From Limanda limanda (Eukaryota > Chordata > Actinopteri > Pleuronectiformes > Pleuronectidae), in assembly GCF_963576545.1 (NCBI RefSeq), contig NW_026870402.1, forward strand, positions 682,001 to 746,000: a DNA stretch of 64,000 nt. Reading direction: 5' to 3'. The notes under the pieces are model-generated. The model was not told the DNA's origin. It saw only the letters and a list, made by a program, of their open reading frames with translations, and did not search any database. This document shows, one piece after another, positions 9,974 through 22,839 of the stretch. Positions within the stretch are counted from its first letter, which is position 1. Each line of letters opens with the position of its first letter. A program made the position numbers and the translations under genes.

Positions 9974-11090
9974 CTTTCTCCTATGTGCTTTCATCCCTAA
10001 CCCTAACCCTAACCCTTCCGAAAGTCGGAGAAGCTCAAGGATGGTACCGATCGATGCGCGCTACCCCATTTAGTGGGGGTAGAGCCTACTTGCAAGTCTC
10101 TCCGACCTTCACAAAAAAAGTTATTCAAGAATATCTCCTCAGATTTGGGGGAATTTCGTCGGTCGACCTCTTCCGAAGGTCGTACAAGCTCGGGGATGGT
10201 ACCAATCGATCCGCAGGACCCAAATTAGTCCAGATGCAACCATTTTCCAAGTCTCTCCGACCTTCAAAAAAAAAGTTATTCAAGAATATCTCTTTCTCCT
10301 ATGTGCTTTCATCCCTAACCCTAACCCTAACCCTTCCGAAAGTCGGAGAAGCTCAAGGATGGTACCGATCGATGCGCGCTACCCCATTTAGTGGGGGTAG
10401 AGCCTACTTGCAAGTCTCTCCGACCTTCACAAAAAAAGTTATTCAAGAATATCTCTTCAGATTTGGGGGAATTTCGTCGGTCGACCTCTTCCGAAGGTCG
10501 TACAAGCTCGGGGATGGTACCAATCGATCCGCAAGACCCGAATTAGTCCAGATGCAACCACTTTTCAAGTCTCTCCGACCTTCACAAAAAAAGTTATTCA
10601 AGAATATCTCTTTCTCCTATGTGCTTTCATCCCTAACCCTAACCCTAACCCTTCCGAAAGTCGGAGAAGCTCAAGGATGGTACCGATCGATGCGCGCTAC
10701 CCCATTTAGTGGGGGTAGAGCCTACTTGCAAGTCTCTCCGACCTTCACAAAAAAAGTTATTCAAGAATATCTCTTTCTCCTATGTGCTTTCATCCCTAAC
10801 CCTAACCCTAACCCTTCCGAAAGTCGGAGAAGCTCAAGGATGGTACCGATCGATGCGCGCTACCCCATTTAGTGGGGGTAGAGCCTACTTGCAAGTCTCT
10901 CCGACCTTCACAAAAAAAGTTATTCAAGAATATCTCCTCAGATTTGGGGGAATTTCGTCGGTCGACCTCTTCCGAAGGTCGTACAAGCTCGGGGATGGTA
11001 CCAATCGATCCGCAGGACCCAAAATAGTCCAGATGCAACCACTTTCCAAGTCTCTCCGACCTTCACAAAAAAAGTTATTCAAGAATATCT

Positions 11091-11246
11091 CTTTCTCCTA
11101 TGTGCTTTCATCCCTAACCCTAACCCTTCCGAAAGTCGGAGAAGCTCAAAGATGGTACCGATCGATGCGTGCTACCCCATTTAGTGGGGTAGAGCCTACT
11201 TGCAAGTCTCTCCGACCTTCACAAAAAAAGTTATTCAAGAATATCT
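11091..11246 (+). repeat. A monomer with perfect hairpin (156 bp)
   Basis: Two CCCTAA units and loss of one G in the GGGGG run, so 11,173-11,191 becomes TACCCCATTTAGTGGGGTA, a seven-base-pair stem with no bulge. It also has GATGCGTGC, a CpG transition. The next A monomer has AAGATAGTACC, which destroys its KpnI site. Confidence 0.85.
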
Positions 11247-12979
11247 CTTTCTCCTATGTGCTTTCATCCCTAACCCTAACCCTAACCCTTCCGAAAGTCG
11301 GAGAAGCTCAAAGATAGTACCGATCGATGCGCGCTACCCCATTTAGTGGGGGTAGAGCCTACTTGTAAGTCTCTCCGACCTTCACAAAAAAAGTTATTCA
11401 AGAATATCTCCTCAGATTTGGGGGAATTTCGTCGGTCGACCTCTTCCGAAGGTCGTACAAGCTCGGGGATGGTACCAATCGATCCGCAGGACCCAAATTA
11501 GTCCAGATGCAACCATTTTTCAAGTCTCTCCGACCTTCAAAAAAAAAGTTATTCAAGAATATCTCTTTCTCCTATGTGCTTTCATCCCTAACCCTAACCC
11601 TAACCCTTCCGAAAGTCGGAGAAGCTCAAGGATGGTACCGATCGATGCGCGCTACCCCATTTAGTGGGGGTAGAGCCTACTTGCAAGTCTCTCCGACCTT
11701 CACAAAAAAAGTTATTCAAGAATATCTCCTCAGATTTGGGGGAATTTCGTCGGTCGACCTCTTCCGAAGGTCGTACAAGCTCGGGGATGGTACCAATCGA
11801 TCCGCAGGACCCAAATTAGTCCAGATGCAACCACTTTCCAAGTCTCTCCGACCTTCACAAAAAAAGTTATTCAAGAATATCTCTTTCTCCTATGTGCTTT
11901 CATCCCTAACCCTAACCCTAACCCTTCCGAAAGTCGGAGAAGCTCAAGGATGGTACCGATCGATGCGCGCTACCCCATTTAGTGGGGGTAGAGCCTACTT
12001 GCAAGTCTCTCCGACCTTCACAAAAAAAGTTATTCAAGAATATCTCTTTCTCCTATGTGCTTTCATCCCTAACCCTAACCCTAACCCTTCCGAAAGTCGG
12101 AGAAGCTCAAGGATGGTACCGATCGATGCGCGCTACCCCATTTAGTGGGGGTAGAGCCTACTTGCAAGTCTCTCCGACCTTCACAAAAAAAGTTATTCAA
12201 GAATATCTCCTCAGATTTGGGGGAATTTCGTCGGTCGACCTCTTCCGAAGGTCGTACAAGCTCGGGGATGGTACCAATCGATCCGCAGGACCCAAATTAG
12301 TCCAGATGCAACCACTTTCCAAGTCTCTCCGACCTTCACAAAAAAAGTTATTCAAGAATATCTCTTTCTCCTATGTGCTTTCATCCCTAACCCTAACCCT
12401 AACCCTTCCGGAAGTCGGAGAAGCTCAAGGATGGTACCGATCGATGTGCGCTACCCCATTTAGTGGGGGTAGAGCCTACTTGCAAGTCTCTCCGACCTTC
12501 ACAAAAAAAGTTATTCAAGAATATCTCCTCAGATTTGGGGGAATTTCGTCGGTCGACCTCTTCCGAAGGTCGTACAAGCTCGGGGATGGTACCAATCGAT
12601 CCGCAGGACACAAATTAGTCCAGATGCAACCACTTTCCAAGTCTCTCCGACCTTCACAAAAAAAGTTATTCAAGAATATCTCTTTCTCCTATGTGCTTTC
12701 ATCCCTAACCCTAACCCTAACCCTTCCGAAAGTCGGAGAAGCTCAAGGATGGTACCGATCGATGCGCGCTACCCCATTTAGTGGGGGTAGAGCCTACTTG
12801 CAAGTCTCACCGACCTTCACAAAAAAAGTTATTCAAGAATATCTCCTCAGATTTGGGGGAATTTCGTCGGTCGACCTCTTCCGAAGGTCGTACAAGCTCG
12901 GGGATGGTACCAATCGATCTGCAGGACCCAAATTAGTCCAGATGCAACCACTTTCCAAGTCTCTCCGACCTTCACAAAA

Positions 12980-14752
12980 AACGTTATTCAAGAATATCTC
13001 TTTCTCCTATGTGCTTTCATCCCTAACCCTAACCCTAACCCTTCCGAAAGTCGGAGAAGCTCAAGGATGGTACTGATCGATGCGCGCTACCCCATTTAGT
13101 GGGGGTACAGCCTACTTGCAAGTCTCTCCGACCTTCACAAAAAAAGTTATTCAAGAATATCTCCTCAGATTTGGGGGAATTCTGTCGGTCGACCTCTTTC
13201 GAAGGTCGTACAAGCTCGGGGATGGTACCAATCGATCCGCAGGACCCAAATTAGTCCAGATGAAACCACTTTCTAAGTCTCTCCGACCTTCACAAAAAAA
13301 GTTATTCAAGAATATCTCTTTCTCCTATGTGCTTTCATCCCTAACCCTAACCCTAACCCTTCCGAAAGTCGGAGAAGCTCAAGGATGGTACCGATCGATG
13401 CGCGCTACCCCATTTAGTGGGGGTAGAGCCTACTTGCAAGTCTCTCCGACCTTCACAAAAAAAGTTATTCAAGAATATCTCCTCAGATTTGGGGGAATTT
13501 CGTCGGTCGACCTCTTCCGAAGGTCGTACAAGCTCGGGGATGGTACCAATCGATCCGCAGGACCCAAATTAGTCCAGATGCAACCACTTTCTAAGTCTCT
13601 CCGACCTTCACAAAAAAAGTTATTCAAGAATATCTCTTTCTCCTATGTGCTTTCATCCCTAACCCTAACCCTAACCCTTCCGAAAGTCGGAGAAGCTCAA
13701 GGATGGTACCGATCGATGCGCGCTACCCCATTTAGTGGGGGTAGAGCCTACTTGCAAGTCTCTCCGACCTTCACAAAAAAAGTTATTCAAGAATATCTCC
13801 TCAGATTTGGGGGAATTTCGTCGGTCGACCTCTTCCGAAGGTCGTACAAGCTCGGGGATGGTACCAATCGATCCGCAGGACCCAAATTAGTCCAGATGCA
13901 ACCACTTTCTAAGTCTCTCCGACCTTCACAAAAAAAGTTATTCAAGAATATCTCTTTCTCCTATGTGCTTTCATCCCTAACCCTAACCCTAACCCTTCCG
14001 AAAGTCGGAGAAGCTCAAGGATGGTACCGATCGATGCGCGCTACCCCATTTAGTGGGGGTAGAGCCTACTTGCAAGTCTCTCCGACCTTCACAAAAAACG
14101 TTATTCAAGAATATCTCCTCAGATTTGGGGGAATTTCGTTGGTCGACCTCTTTCGAAGGTCGTACAAGCTCGGGGATGGTACCAATCGATCCGCAGGACC
14201 CAAATTAGTCCAGATGCAACCACTTTCCAAGTCTCTCCGACCTTCACAAAAAAAGTTATTCAAGAATATCTCTTTCTCCTATGTGCTTTCATCCCTAACC
14301 CTAACCCTAACCCTTCCGAAAGTCGGAGAAGCTCAAGGATGGTACCGATCGATGCGCGCTACCCCATTTAGTGGGGGTAGAGCCTACTTGCAAGTCTCTC
14401 CGACCTTCACAAAAAAAGTTATTCAAGAATATCTCTTTCTCCTATGTGCTTTCATCCCTAACCCTAACCCTAACCCTTCCGAAAGTTGGAGAAGCTCAAG
14501 GATGGTACCGATCGATGCGCGCTACCCCATTTAGTGGGGGTAGAGCCTACTTGCAAGTCTCTCCGACCTTCACAAAAAAAGTTATTCAAGAATATCTCCT
14601 CAGATTTGGGGGAATTTCGTCGGTCGACCTCTTCCGAAGGTCGTACAAGCTCGGGGATGGTACCAATCGATCCGCAGGACCCAAATTAGTCCAGATGCAA
14701 CCACTTTCCAAGTCTCTCCGACCTTCACAAAAAAAGTTATTCAAGAATATCT
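12980..14752 (+). repeat. Segmental duplication D1, left copy
   Basis: Matches 21,067-22,839 at an offset of 8087 bp. Shared rare markers are AAAAAACGTT at the left edge, GTACTGATCGATG with GGGGTACAGCC just after, and the A-A pair with GAAAGTTGG at the right end. Similarity ends where this copy has a two-unit A and the other has a GATGTGCGC A. A private variant here is AGATGAAACC near 13,260. Confidence 0.8.
14272..14597 (+). repeat. A-A register break with GAAAGTTGG marker
   Basis: Two A monomers (14,272-14,434 and 14,435-14,597) follow each other without an intervening B. The second carries a C-to-T change at 14,487 in CCGAAAGTCGG, which is shared with the pairs at 22,359 and 26,013 and shows common descent. 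Confidence 0.9.
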
Positions 14753-15490
14753 CTTTCTCCTATGTGCTTTCATCCCTAACCCTAACCCTTCCAAAAGTCG
14801 GAGAAGCTCAAGGATGGTACCGATCGATGCGCGCTACCCCATTTAGTGGGGGTAGAGCCTACTTGCAAGTCTCACCGACCTTCACAAAAAAAGTTATTCA
14901 AGAATATCTCCTCAGATTTGGGGGAATTTCGTCGGTCGACCTCTTCCGAAGGTCGTACAAGCTCGGGGATGGTACCAATCGATCTGCAGGACCCAAATTA
15001 GTCCAGATGCAACCACTTTCCAAGTCTCTCCGACCTTCACAAAAAAAGTTATTCAAGAATATCTCTTTCTCCTATGTGCTTTCATCCCTAACCCTAACCC
15101 TTCCGAAAGTCGGAGAAGCTCAAGGATGGTACCGATCGATGCGCGCTACCCCATTTAGTGGGGGTAGAGCCTACTTGCAAGTCTCTCCGACCTTCACAAA
15201 AAAAGTTATTCAAGAATATCTCCTCAGATTTGGGGGAATTTCGTCGGTCGACCTCTTCCGAAGGTCGTACAAGCTCAGGGATGGTACCAATCGATCCGCA
15301 GGACCCAAATTAGTCCAGATGCAACCACTTTCCAAGTCTCTCCAACCTTCACAAAAAAAGTTATTCAAGAATATCTCTTTCTCCTATGTGCTTTCATCCC
15401 TAACCCTAACCCTAACCCTTCCGAAAGTCGGAGAAGCTCAAGGATGGTACCGATCGATGCGCGCTACCCCATTTAGTGGGGGTAGAGCCT

Positions 15491-15493
15491 ATT
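15491..15493 (+). other. One-base deletion marker GCCTATTGC (also near 24,539 and 28,193)
   Basis: Normal A has GCCTACTTGC; here one C is missing. The same deletion occurs near 24,539 and 28,193, tying three segments together. Offsets are 9047 and then 3654 bp. It shifts the long open frame by one base, which argues against coding. Confidence 0.85.
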
Positions 15494-17349
15494 GCAAGTC
15501 TCTCCGACCTTCACAAAAAAAGTTATTCAAGAATATCTCCTCAGATTTGGGGGAATTTCGTCGGTCAACCTCTTCCGAAGGTCGTACAAGCTCGGGGATG
15601 GTACCAATCGATCCGCAGGACCCAAATTAGTCCAGATGCAACCACTTTCTAAGTCTCTCCGACCTTCACAAAAAAAGTTATTCAAGAATATCTCTTTCTC
15701 CTATGTGCTTTCATCCCTAACCCTAACCCTAACCTTTCCGAAAGTCGGAGAAGCTCAAGGATGGTACCGATCGATGCGCGCTACCCCATTTAGTGGGGGT
15801 AGAGCCTACTTGCAAGTCTCTCCGACCTTCACAAAAAACGTTATTCAAGAATATCTCCTCAGATTTGGGGGAATTTCGTTGCTCGACCTCTTTCGAAGGT
15901 CGTACAAGCTCGGGGATGGTACCAATCGATCCGCAGGACCCAAATTAGTCCAGATGCAACCACTTTCCAAGTCTCTCCGACCTTCACAAAAAAAGTTATT
16001 CAAGAATATCTCTTTCTCCTATGTGCTTTCATCCCTAACCCTAACCCTAACCCTTCCGAAAGTCGGAGAAGCTCAAGGATGGTACCGATCGATGCGCGCT
16101 TCCCCATTTAGTGGGGGTAGAGCCTACTTGCAAGTCTCTCCGACCTTCACAAAAAAAGTTATTCAAGAATATCTCCTCAGATTTGGGGGAATTCTGTCGG
16201 TCGACCTCTTTCGAAGGTCGTACAAGCTCAGGGATGGTACCAATCGATCCGCAGGACCCAAATTAGTCCAGATGCAACCACTTTCCAAGTCTCTCCGACC
16301 TTCAAAAAAAAAGTTATTCAAGAATATCTCTTTCTCCTATGTGCTTTCATCCCTAACCCTAACCCTAACCCTTCCGAAAGTCGGAGAAGCTCAAGGATGG
16401 TACCGATCGATGTGCGCTACCCCATTTAGTGGGGGTATAGCCTACTTGCAAGTCTCTCCGACCTTCACAAAAAAAGTTATTCAAGAATATCTCCTCAGAT
16501 TTGGGGGAATTCTGCCGGTCGACCTCTTTCGAAGGTCGTACAAGCTCGGGGATGGTACCAATCGATCCGCAGGACCCAAATTAGTCCAGATGCAACCACT
16601 TTCCAAGTCTCTCCGACCTTCACAAAAAAAGTTATTCAAGAATATCTCTTTCTCCTATGTGCTTTCATCCCTAACCCTAACCCTAACCCTTCCGAAAGTC
16701 GGAGAAGCTCAAGGATGGTACCGATCGATGCGCGCTACCCCATTTAGTGGGGGTAACGCCTACTTGCAAGTCTCTCCGACCTTCACAAAAAAAGTTATTC
16801 AAGAATATCTCCTCAGATTTGGGGGAATTTCGTTGGTCGACCTCTTCCGAAGGTCGTACAAGCTCGGGGATGGTACCAATCGATCCGCAGGACCCAAATT
16901 AGTCCAGATGCAACCACTTTCCAAGTCTCTCCAACCTTCACAAAAAAAGTTATTCAAGAATATCTCTTTCTCCTATGTGCTTTCATCCCTAACCCTAACC
17001 CTAACCCTTCCGAAAGTCGGAGAAGCTCAAGGATGGTACCGATCGATGCGCGCTACCCAATTTAGTGGGGGTAGAGCCTACTTGCAAGTCTCTCCGACCT
17101 TCACAAAAAAAGTTATTCAAGAATATCTCCTCAGATTTGGGGGAATTTCGTCGGTCAACCTCTTCCGAAGGTCGTACAAGCTCGGGGATGGTACCAATCG
17201 ATCCGCAGGACCCAAATTAGTCCAGATGCAACCACTTTCTAAGTCTCTCCGACCTTCACAAAAAAAGTTATTCAAGAATATCTCTTTCTCCTATGTGCTT
17301 TCATCCCTAACCCTAACCCTAACCCTTCCGAAAGTCGGAGAAGCTCAGG

Positions 17350-20300
17350 GATGGTACCGATCGATGCGCGCTACCCCATTTAGTGGGGGTAGAGCCTACT
17401 TGCAAGTCTCTCCGACCTTCACAAAAAAAGTTATTCAAGAATATCTCCTCAGATTTGGGGGAATTTCGTCGGTCGACCTCTTCCAAAGGTCGTACAAGCT
17501 CGGGGATGGTACCAATCGATCCGCAGGACCCAAATTAGTCCAGATGCAACCACTTTCCAAGTCTCTCCAACCTTCACAAAAAAAGTTATTCAAGAATATC
17601 TCTTTCTCCTATGTGCTTTCATCCCTAACCCTAACCCTAACCCTTCCGAAAGTCGGAGAAGCTCAAAGATGGTACCGATCGATGCGCGCTACCCCATTTA
17701 GTGGGGGTAGAGCCTACTTGCAAGTCTCTCCGACCTTCACAAAAAAGTTATTCAAGAATATCTCCTCAGATTTGGGGGAATTTCGTCGGTCAACCTCTTC
17801 CGAAGGTCGTACAAGCTCGGGGATGGTACCAATCGATCCGCAGGACCCAAATTAGTCCAGATGCAACCACTTTCCAAGTCTCTCCGACCTTCACAAAAAA
17901 AGTTATTCAAGAATATCTCTTTCTCCTATGTGCTTTCATCCCTAACCCTAACCCTAACCCTTCCGAAAGTCGGAGAAGCTCAAGGATGGTACCGATCGAT
18001 GCGCGCTACCCCATTTAGTGGGGGTAGAGCCTACTTGCAAGTCTCTCCGACCTTCACAAAAAAAGTTATTCAAGAATATCTCCTCAGATTTGGGGGAATT
18101 TCGTCGGTCGACCTCTTCCAAAGGTCGTACAAGCTCGGGGATGGTACCAATCGATCCGCAGGACCCAAATTAGTCCAGATGCAACCACTTTCCAAGTCTC
18201 TCCGACCTTCACAAAAAAAGTTATTCAAGAATATATCTTTCTCCTATGTGCTTTCATCCCTAACCCTAACCCTAACCCTTCCGAAAGTCGGAGAAGCTCA
18301 AGGATGGTACCGATCGATGCGCGCTACCCCATTTAGTGGGGGTAGAGCCTACTTGCAAGTCTCTCCGACCTTCACAAAAAAAGTTATTCAAGAATATCTC
18401 CTCAGATTTGGGGGAATTTCGTCGGTCGACCTCTTCCGAAGGTCGTACAAGCTCGGGGATGGTACCAATCGATCGGCAGGACCCAAATTAGTCCAGATGC
18501 AACCACTTTCCAAGTCTCTCCGACCTTCACAAAAAAAGTTATTCAAGAATATCTCTTTCTCCTATGTGCTTTCATCCCTAACCCTAACCCTAACCCTTCC
18601 GAAAGTCGGAGAAGCTCAAGGATGGTACCGATCGATGCGCGCTACCCCATTTAGTGGGGGTAGAGCCTACTTGCAAGTCTCTCCGACCTTCACAAAAAAA
18701 GTTATTCAAGAATATCTCCTCAGATTTGGGGGAATTCTGCCGGTCGACCTCTTTCGAAGGTCGTACAAGCTCGGGGATGGTACCAATCGATCTGCAGGAC
18801 CCAAATTAGTCCAGATGCAACCACTTTCCAAGTCTCTCCGACCTTCACAAAAAAAGTTATTCAAGAATATCTCTTTCTCCTATGTGCTTTCATCCCTAAC
18901 CCTAACCCTAACCCTTCCGAAAGTCGGAGAAGCTCAAAGATGGTACCGATCGATGCGCACTACCCCATTTAGTGGGGGTAGAGCCTACTTGCCAGTCTCT
19001 CCGACCTTCACAAAAAAAGTTATTCAAGAATATCTCCTCAGATTTGGGGGAATTCTGTCGGTTGACCTCTTCCAAAGGTCGTACAAGCTCGGGGATGGTA
19101 CCAATCGATCCGCAGGATCCAAATTAGTCCAGATGCAACCACTTTCCAAGTCTCTCCGACCTTCACAAAAAAAGTTATTCAAGAATATCTCTTTCTCCTA
19201 TGTGCTTTCATCCCTAACCCTAACCCTAACCCTTCCGAAAGTCGGAGAAGCTCAACGATGGTACCGATCGATGCGCATTACCCCATTTAGTGGGGGTAGA
19301 GCCTACTTGCAAGTCTCTCCGACCTTCACAAAAAAAGTTATTCAAGAATATCTCCTCAGATTTGGGGGAATTTCGTCGGTCGACCTCTTCCGAAGGTCGT
19401 ACATGCTCGGGGATGGTACCAATCCATCCGCAGGACACAAATTAGTCCAGATGCAACCACTTTCCAAGTCTCTCCGACCTTCACAAAAAAAGTTATTCAA
19501 GAATATCTCTTTCTCCTATGTGCTTTCATCCCTAACCCTAACCCTAACCCTTCCGAAAGTCGGAGAAGCTCAAGGATGGTACCGATCGATGCGCATTACC
19601 CCATTTAGTGGGGGTAGAGCCTACTTGCAAGTCTCTCCGACCTTCACAAAAAAAGTTATTCAAGAATATCTCCTCAGATTTGGGGGAATTTCGTCGGTCG
19701 ACCTCTTCCGAAGGTCGTACAAGCTCAAGGATGGTACCAATCGATCTGCAGGACCCAAATTAGTCCAGATGCAACCACTTTCCAAGTCTCTCCGACCTTC
19801 ACAAAAAAAGTTATTCAAGAATATCTCTTTCTCCTATGTGCTTTCATCCCTAACCCTAACCCTAACCCTTCCGAAAGTCGGAGAAGCTCAAGGATGGTAC
19901 CGATCGATGAGCGCTACCCCATTTAGTGGGGGTAGAGCCTACTTGCAAGTCTCTCCGACCTTCACAAAAAAAGTTATTCAAGAATATCTCCTCAGATTTG
20001 GGGGAATTTCGTCGGTCGACCTCTTTCGAAGGTCGTACAAGCTCGGGGATGGTACCAATCGATCCGCAGGACCCAAATTAGTCCAGATGCAACCACTTTC
20101 CAAGTCTCTCCGACCTTCACAAAAAAAGTTATTCAAGAATATCTCTTTCTCCTATGTGCTTTCATCCCTAACCCTAACCCTTCCGAAAGTCGGAGAAGCT
20201 CAAGGATGGTACCGATCGATGCGCGCTACCCCATTTAGTGGGGGTAGAGCCTACTTGCAAGTCTCTCCGACCTTCACAAAAAAAGTTATTCAAGAATATC

Positions 20301-21060
20301 TCCTCAGATTTGGGGGAATTCTGTCGGTCGACCTCTTTCGAAGGTCGTACAAGCTCAGGGATGGTACCAATCGATCCGCAGGACCCAAATTAGTCCAGAT
20401 GCAACCACTTTCCAAGTCTCTCCGACCTTCACAAAAAAAGTTATTCAAGAATATCTCTTTCTCCTATGTGCTTTCATCCCTAACCCTAACCCTTCCGAAA
20501 GTCGGAGAAGCTCAAGGATGCTACCGATCGATGCGCGCTACCCCATTTAGTGGGGGTAGAGCCTACTTGCAAGTCTCTCCGACCTTCACAAAAAAAGTTA
20601 TTCAAGAATATCTCCTCAGATTTGGGGGAATTTCGTTGGTCGACCTCTTCCGAAGGTCGTACAAGCTCGGGGATGGTACCAATCGATCCGCAGGACCCAA
20701 ATTAGTCCAGATGCAACCACTTTCCAAGTCTCTCCGACCTTCACAAAAAAAGTTATTCAAGAATATCTCTTTCTCCTATGTGCTTTCATCCCTAACCCTA
20801 ACCCTAACCCTTCCGAAAGTCGGAGAAGCTCAAGGATGGTACCGATCGATGCGCGCTACCCCATTTAGTGGGGGTAAAGCCTACTTGCAAGTCTCTCCGA
20901 CCTTCACAAAAAAAGTTATTCAAGAATATCTCCTCAGATTTGGGGGAATTCTGTCGGTCGACCACTTTCAAAGGTCGTACAAGCTCAGGGATGGTACCAA
21001 TCGATCCGCAGGACCCAAATTAGTCCAGATGCAACCACTTTCCAAGTCTCTCCGACCTTC
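17350..21060 (+). repeat. Segmental duplication D2, left copy
   Basis: Matches 31,002-34,712 at a 13,652-bp offset. Shared markers include CTTCCAAAGG, AATATATCTTTC, GATCGGCAGG, GCGCACTACC, TTGCCAGTC, CTCAACGATGG, GTACATGCTC and CGACCACTTTC, in the same order. Differences seen include GGATCC versus GGACCC near 19,117 and CCATCC versus CGATCC near 19,424, both in this copy, plus compensating 6-bp changes in CCCTAA number. Confidence 0.85.
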
Positions 21061-21066
21061 ACAAAA

Positions 21067-22839
21067 AACGTTATTCAAGAATATCTCTTTCTCCTATGTG
21101 CTTTCATCCCTAACCCTAACCCTAACCCTTCCGAAAGTCGGAGAAGCTCAAGGATGGTACTGATCGATGCGCGCTACCCCATTTAGTGGGGGTACAGCCT
21201 ACTTGCAAGTCTCTCCGACCTTCACAAAAAAAGTTATTCAAGAATATCTCCTCAGATTTGGGGGAATTCTGTCGGTCGACCTCTTTCGAAGGTCGTACAA
21301 GCTCGGGGATGGTACCAATCGATCCGCAGGACCCAAATTAGTCCAGATGCAACCACTTTCTAAGTCTCTCCGACCTTCACAAAAAAAGTTATTCAAGAAT
21401 ATCTCTTTCTCCTATGTGCTTTCATCCCTAACCCTAACCCTAACCCTTCCGAAAGTCGGAGAAGCTCAAGGATGGTACCGATCGATGCGCGCTACCCCAT
21501 TTAGTGGGGGTAGAGCCTACTTGCAAGTCTCTCCGACCTTCACAAAAAAAGTTATTCAAGAATATCTCCTCAGATTTGGGGGAATTTCGTCGGTCGACCT
21601 CTTCCGAAGGTCGTACAAGCTCGGGGATGGTACCAATCGATCCGCAGGACCCAAATTAGTCCAGATGCAACCACTTTCTAAGTCTCTCCGACCTTCACAA
21701 AAAAAGTAATTCAAGAATATCTCTTTCTCCTATGTGCTTTCATCCCTAACCCTAACCCTAACCCTTCCGAAAGTCGGAGAAGCTCAAGGATGGTACCGAT
21801 CGATGCGCGCTACCCCATTTAGTGGGGGTAGAGCCTACTTGCAAGTCTCTCCGACCTTCACAAAAAAAGTTATTCAAGAATATCTCCTCAGATTTGGGGG
21901 AATTTCGTCGGTCGACCTCTTCCGAAGGTCGTACAAGCTCGGGGATGGTACCAATCGATCCGCAGGACCCAAATTAGTCCAGATGCAACCACTTTCTAAG
22001 TCTCTCCGACCTTCACAAAAAAAGTTATTCAAGAATATCTCTTTCTCCTATGTGCTTTCATCCCTAACCCTAACCCTAACCCTTCCGAAAGTCGGAGAAG
22101 CTCAAGGATGGTACCGATCGATGCGCGCTACCCCATTTAGTGGGGGTAGAGCCTACTTGCAAGTCTCTCCGACCTTCACAAAAAACGTTATTCAAGAATA
22201 TCTCCTCAGATTTGGGGGAATTTCGTTGGTCGACCTCTTTCGAAGGTCGTACAAGCTCGGGGATGGTACCAATCGATCCGCAGGACCCAAATTAGTCCAG
22301 ATGCAACCACTTTCCAAGTCTCTCCGACCTTCACAAAAAAAGTTATTCAAGAATATCTCTTTCTCCTATGTGCTTTCATCCCTAACCCTAACCCTAACCC
22401 TTCCGAAAGTCGGAGAAGCTCAAGGATGGTACCGATCGATGCGCGCTACCCCATTTAGTGGGGGTAGAGCCTACTTGCAAGTCTCTCCGACCTTCACAAA
22501 AAAAGTTATTCAAGAATATCTCTTTCTCCTATGTGCTTTCATCCCTAACCCTAACCCTAACCCTTCCGAAAGTTGGAGAAGCTCAAGGATGGTACCGATC
22601 GATGCGCGCTACCCCATTTAGTGGGGGTAGAGCCTACTTGCAAGTCTCTCCGACCTTCACAAAAAAAGTTATTCAAGAATATCTCCTCAGATTTGGGGGA
22701 ATTTCGTCGGTCGACCTCTTCCGAAGGTCGTACAAGCTCGGGGATGGTACCAATCGATCCGCAGGACCCAAATTAGTCCAGATGCAACCACTTTCCAAGT
22801 CTCTCCGACCTTCACAAAAAAAGTTATTCAAGAATATCT
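21067..22839 (+). repeat. Segmental duplication D1, right copy
   Basis: Same marker order as 12,980-14,752. A T-to-A change near 21,708 (AAAGTAATTC) is private to this copy. Confidence 0.8.

Larger units (their letters stand above)
1..12526 (+). repeat. Domain I: A-rich, irregular A(1-4)B array with chimeric monomers
   Basis: Walking the monomers from 36 gives runs of A (36, 199, 362, 525), single Bs (688, 1495, 1976, 2457, 3264 and so on) and A/B chimeras. A outnumbers B roughly two to one or more, unlike the 1:1 alternation to the right. All B monomers here are of the TTTCGTCGG type; the EcoRI-bearing B subtype first appears at 13,177, in domain II. The B copies at 4546, 6629 and 9024 share TCGTAAAAG in place of TCGTACAAG. 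Because A is 163 bp (not a multiple of three), open frames here break every one to three monomers. The domain ends where strict AB alternation begins. Confidence 0.85.

Noticed and set aside
12399..12611. Recurrent 70-codon minus-strand frames
   Set aside because: They repeat once per variant dimer (GATGTGCGC or GCGCATTACC with GGACACAAA), are antisense shadows of the satellite and resemble no known family.
17861..21163. Repeat protein of 1100 residues, and other plus-strand frames of 300-1000 codons
   Set aside because: The frame follows from a period divisible by three. It is broken by one-base indels, by A-A pairs and by TAA/TGA changes without any sign of constraint, and has no conserved start context, signal, domain or codon bias.
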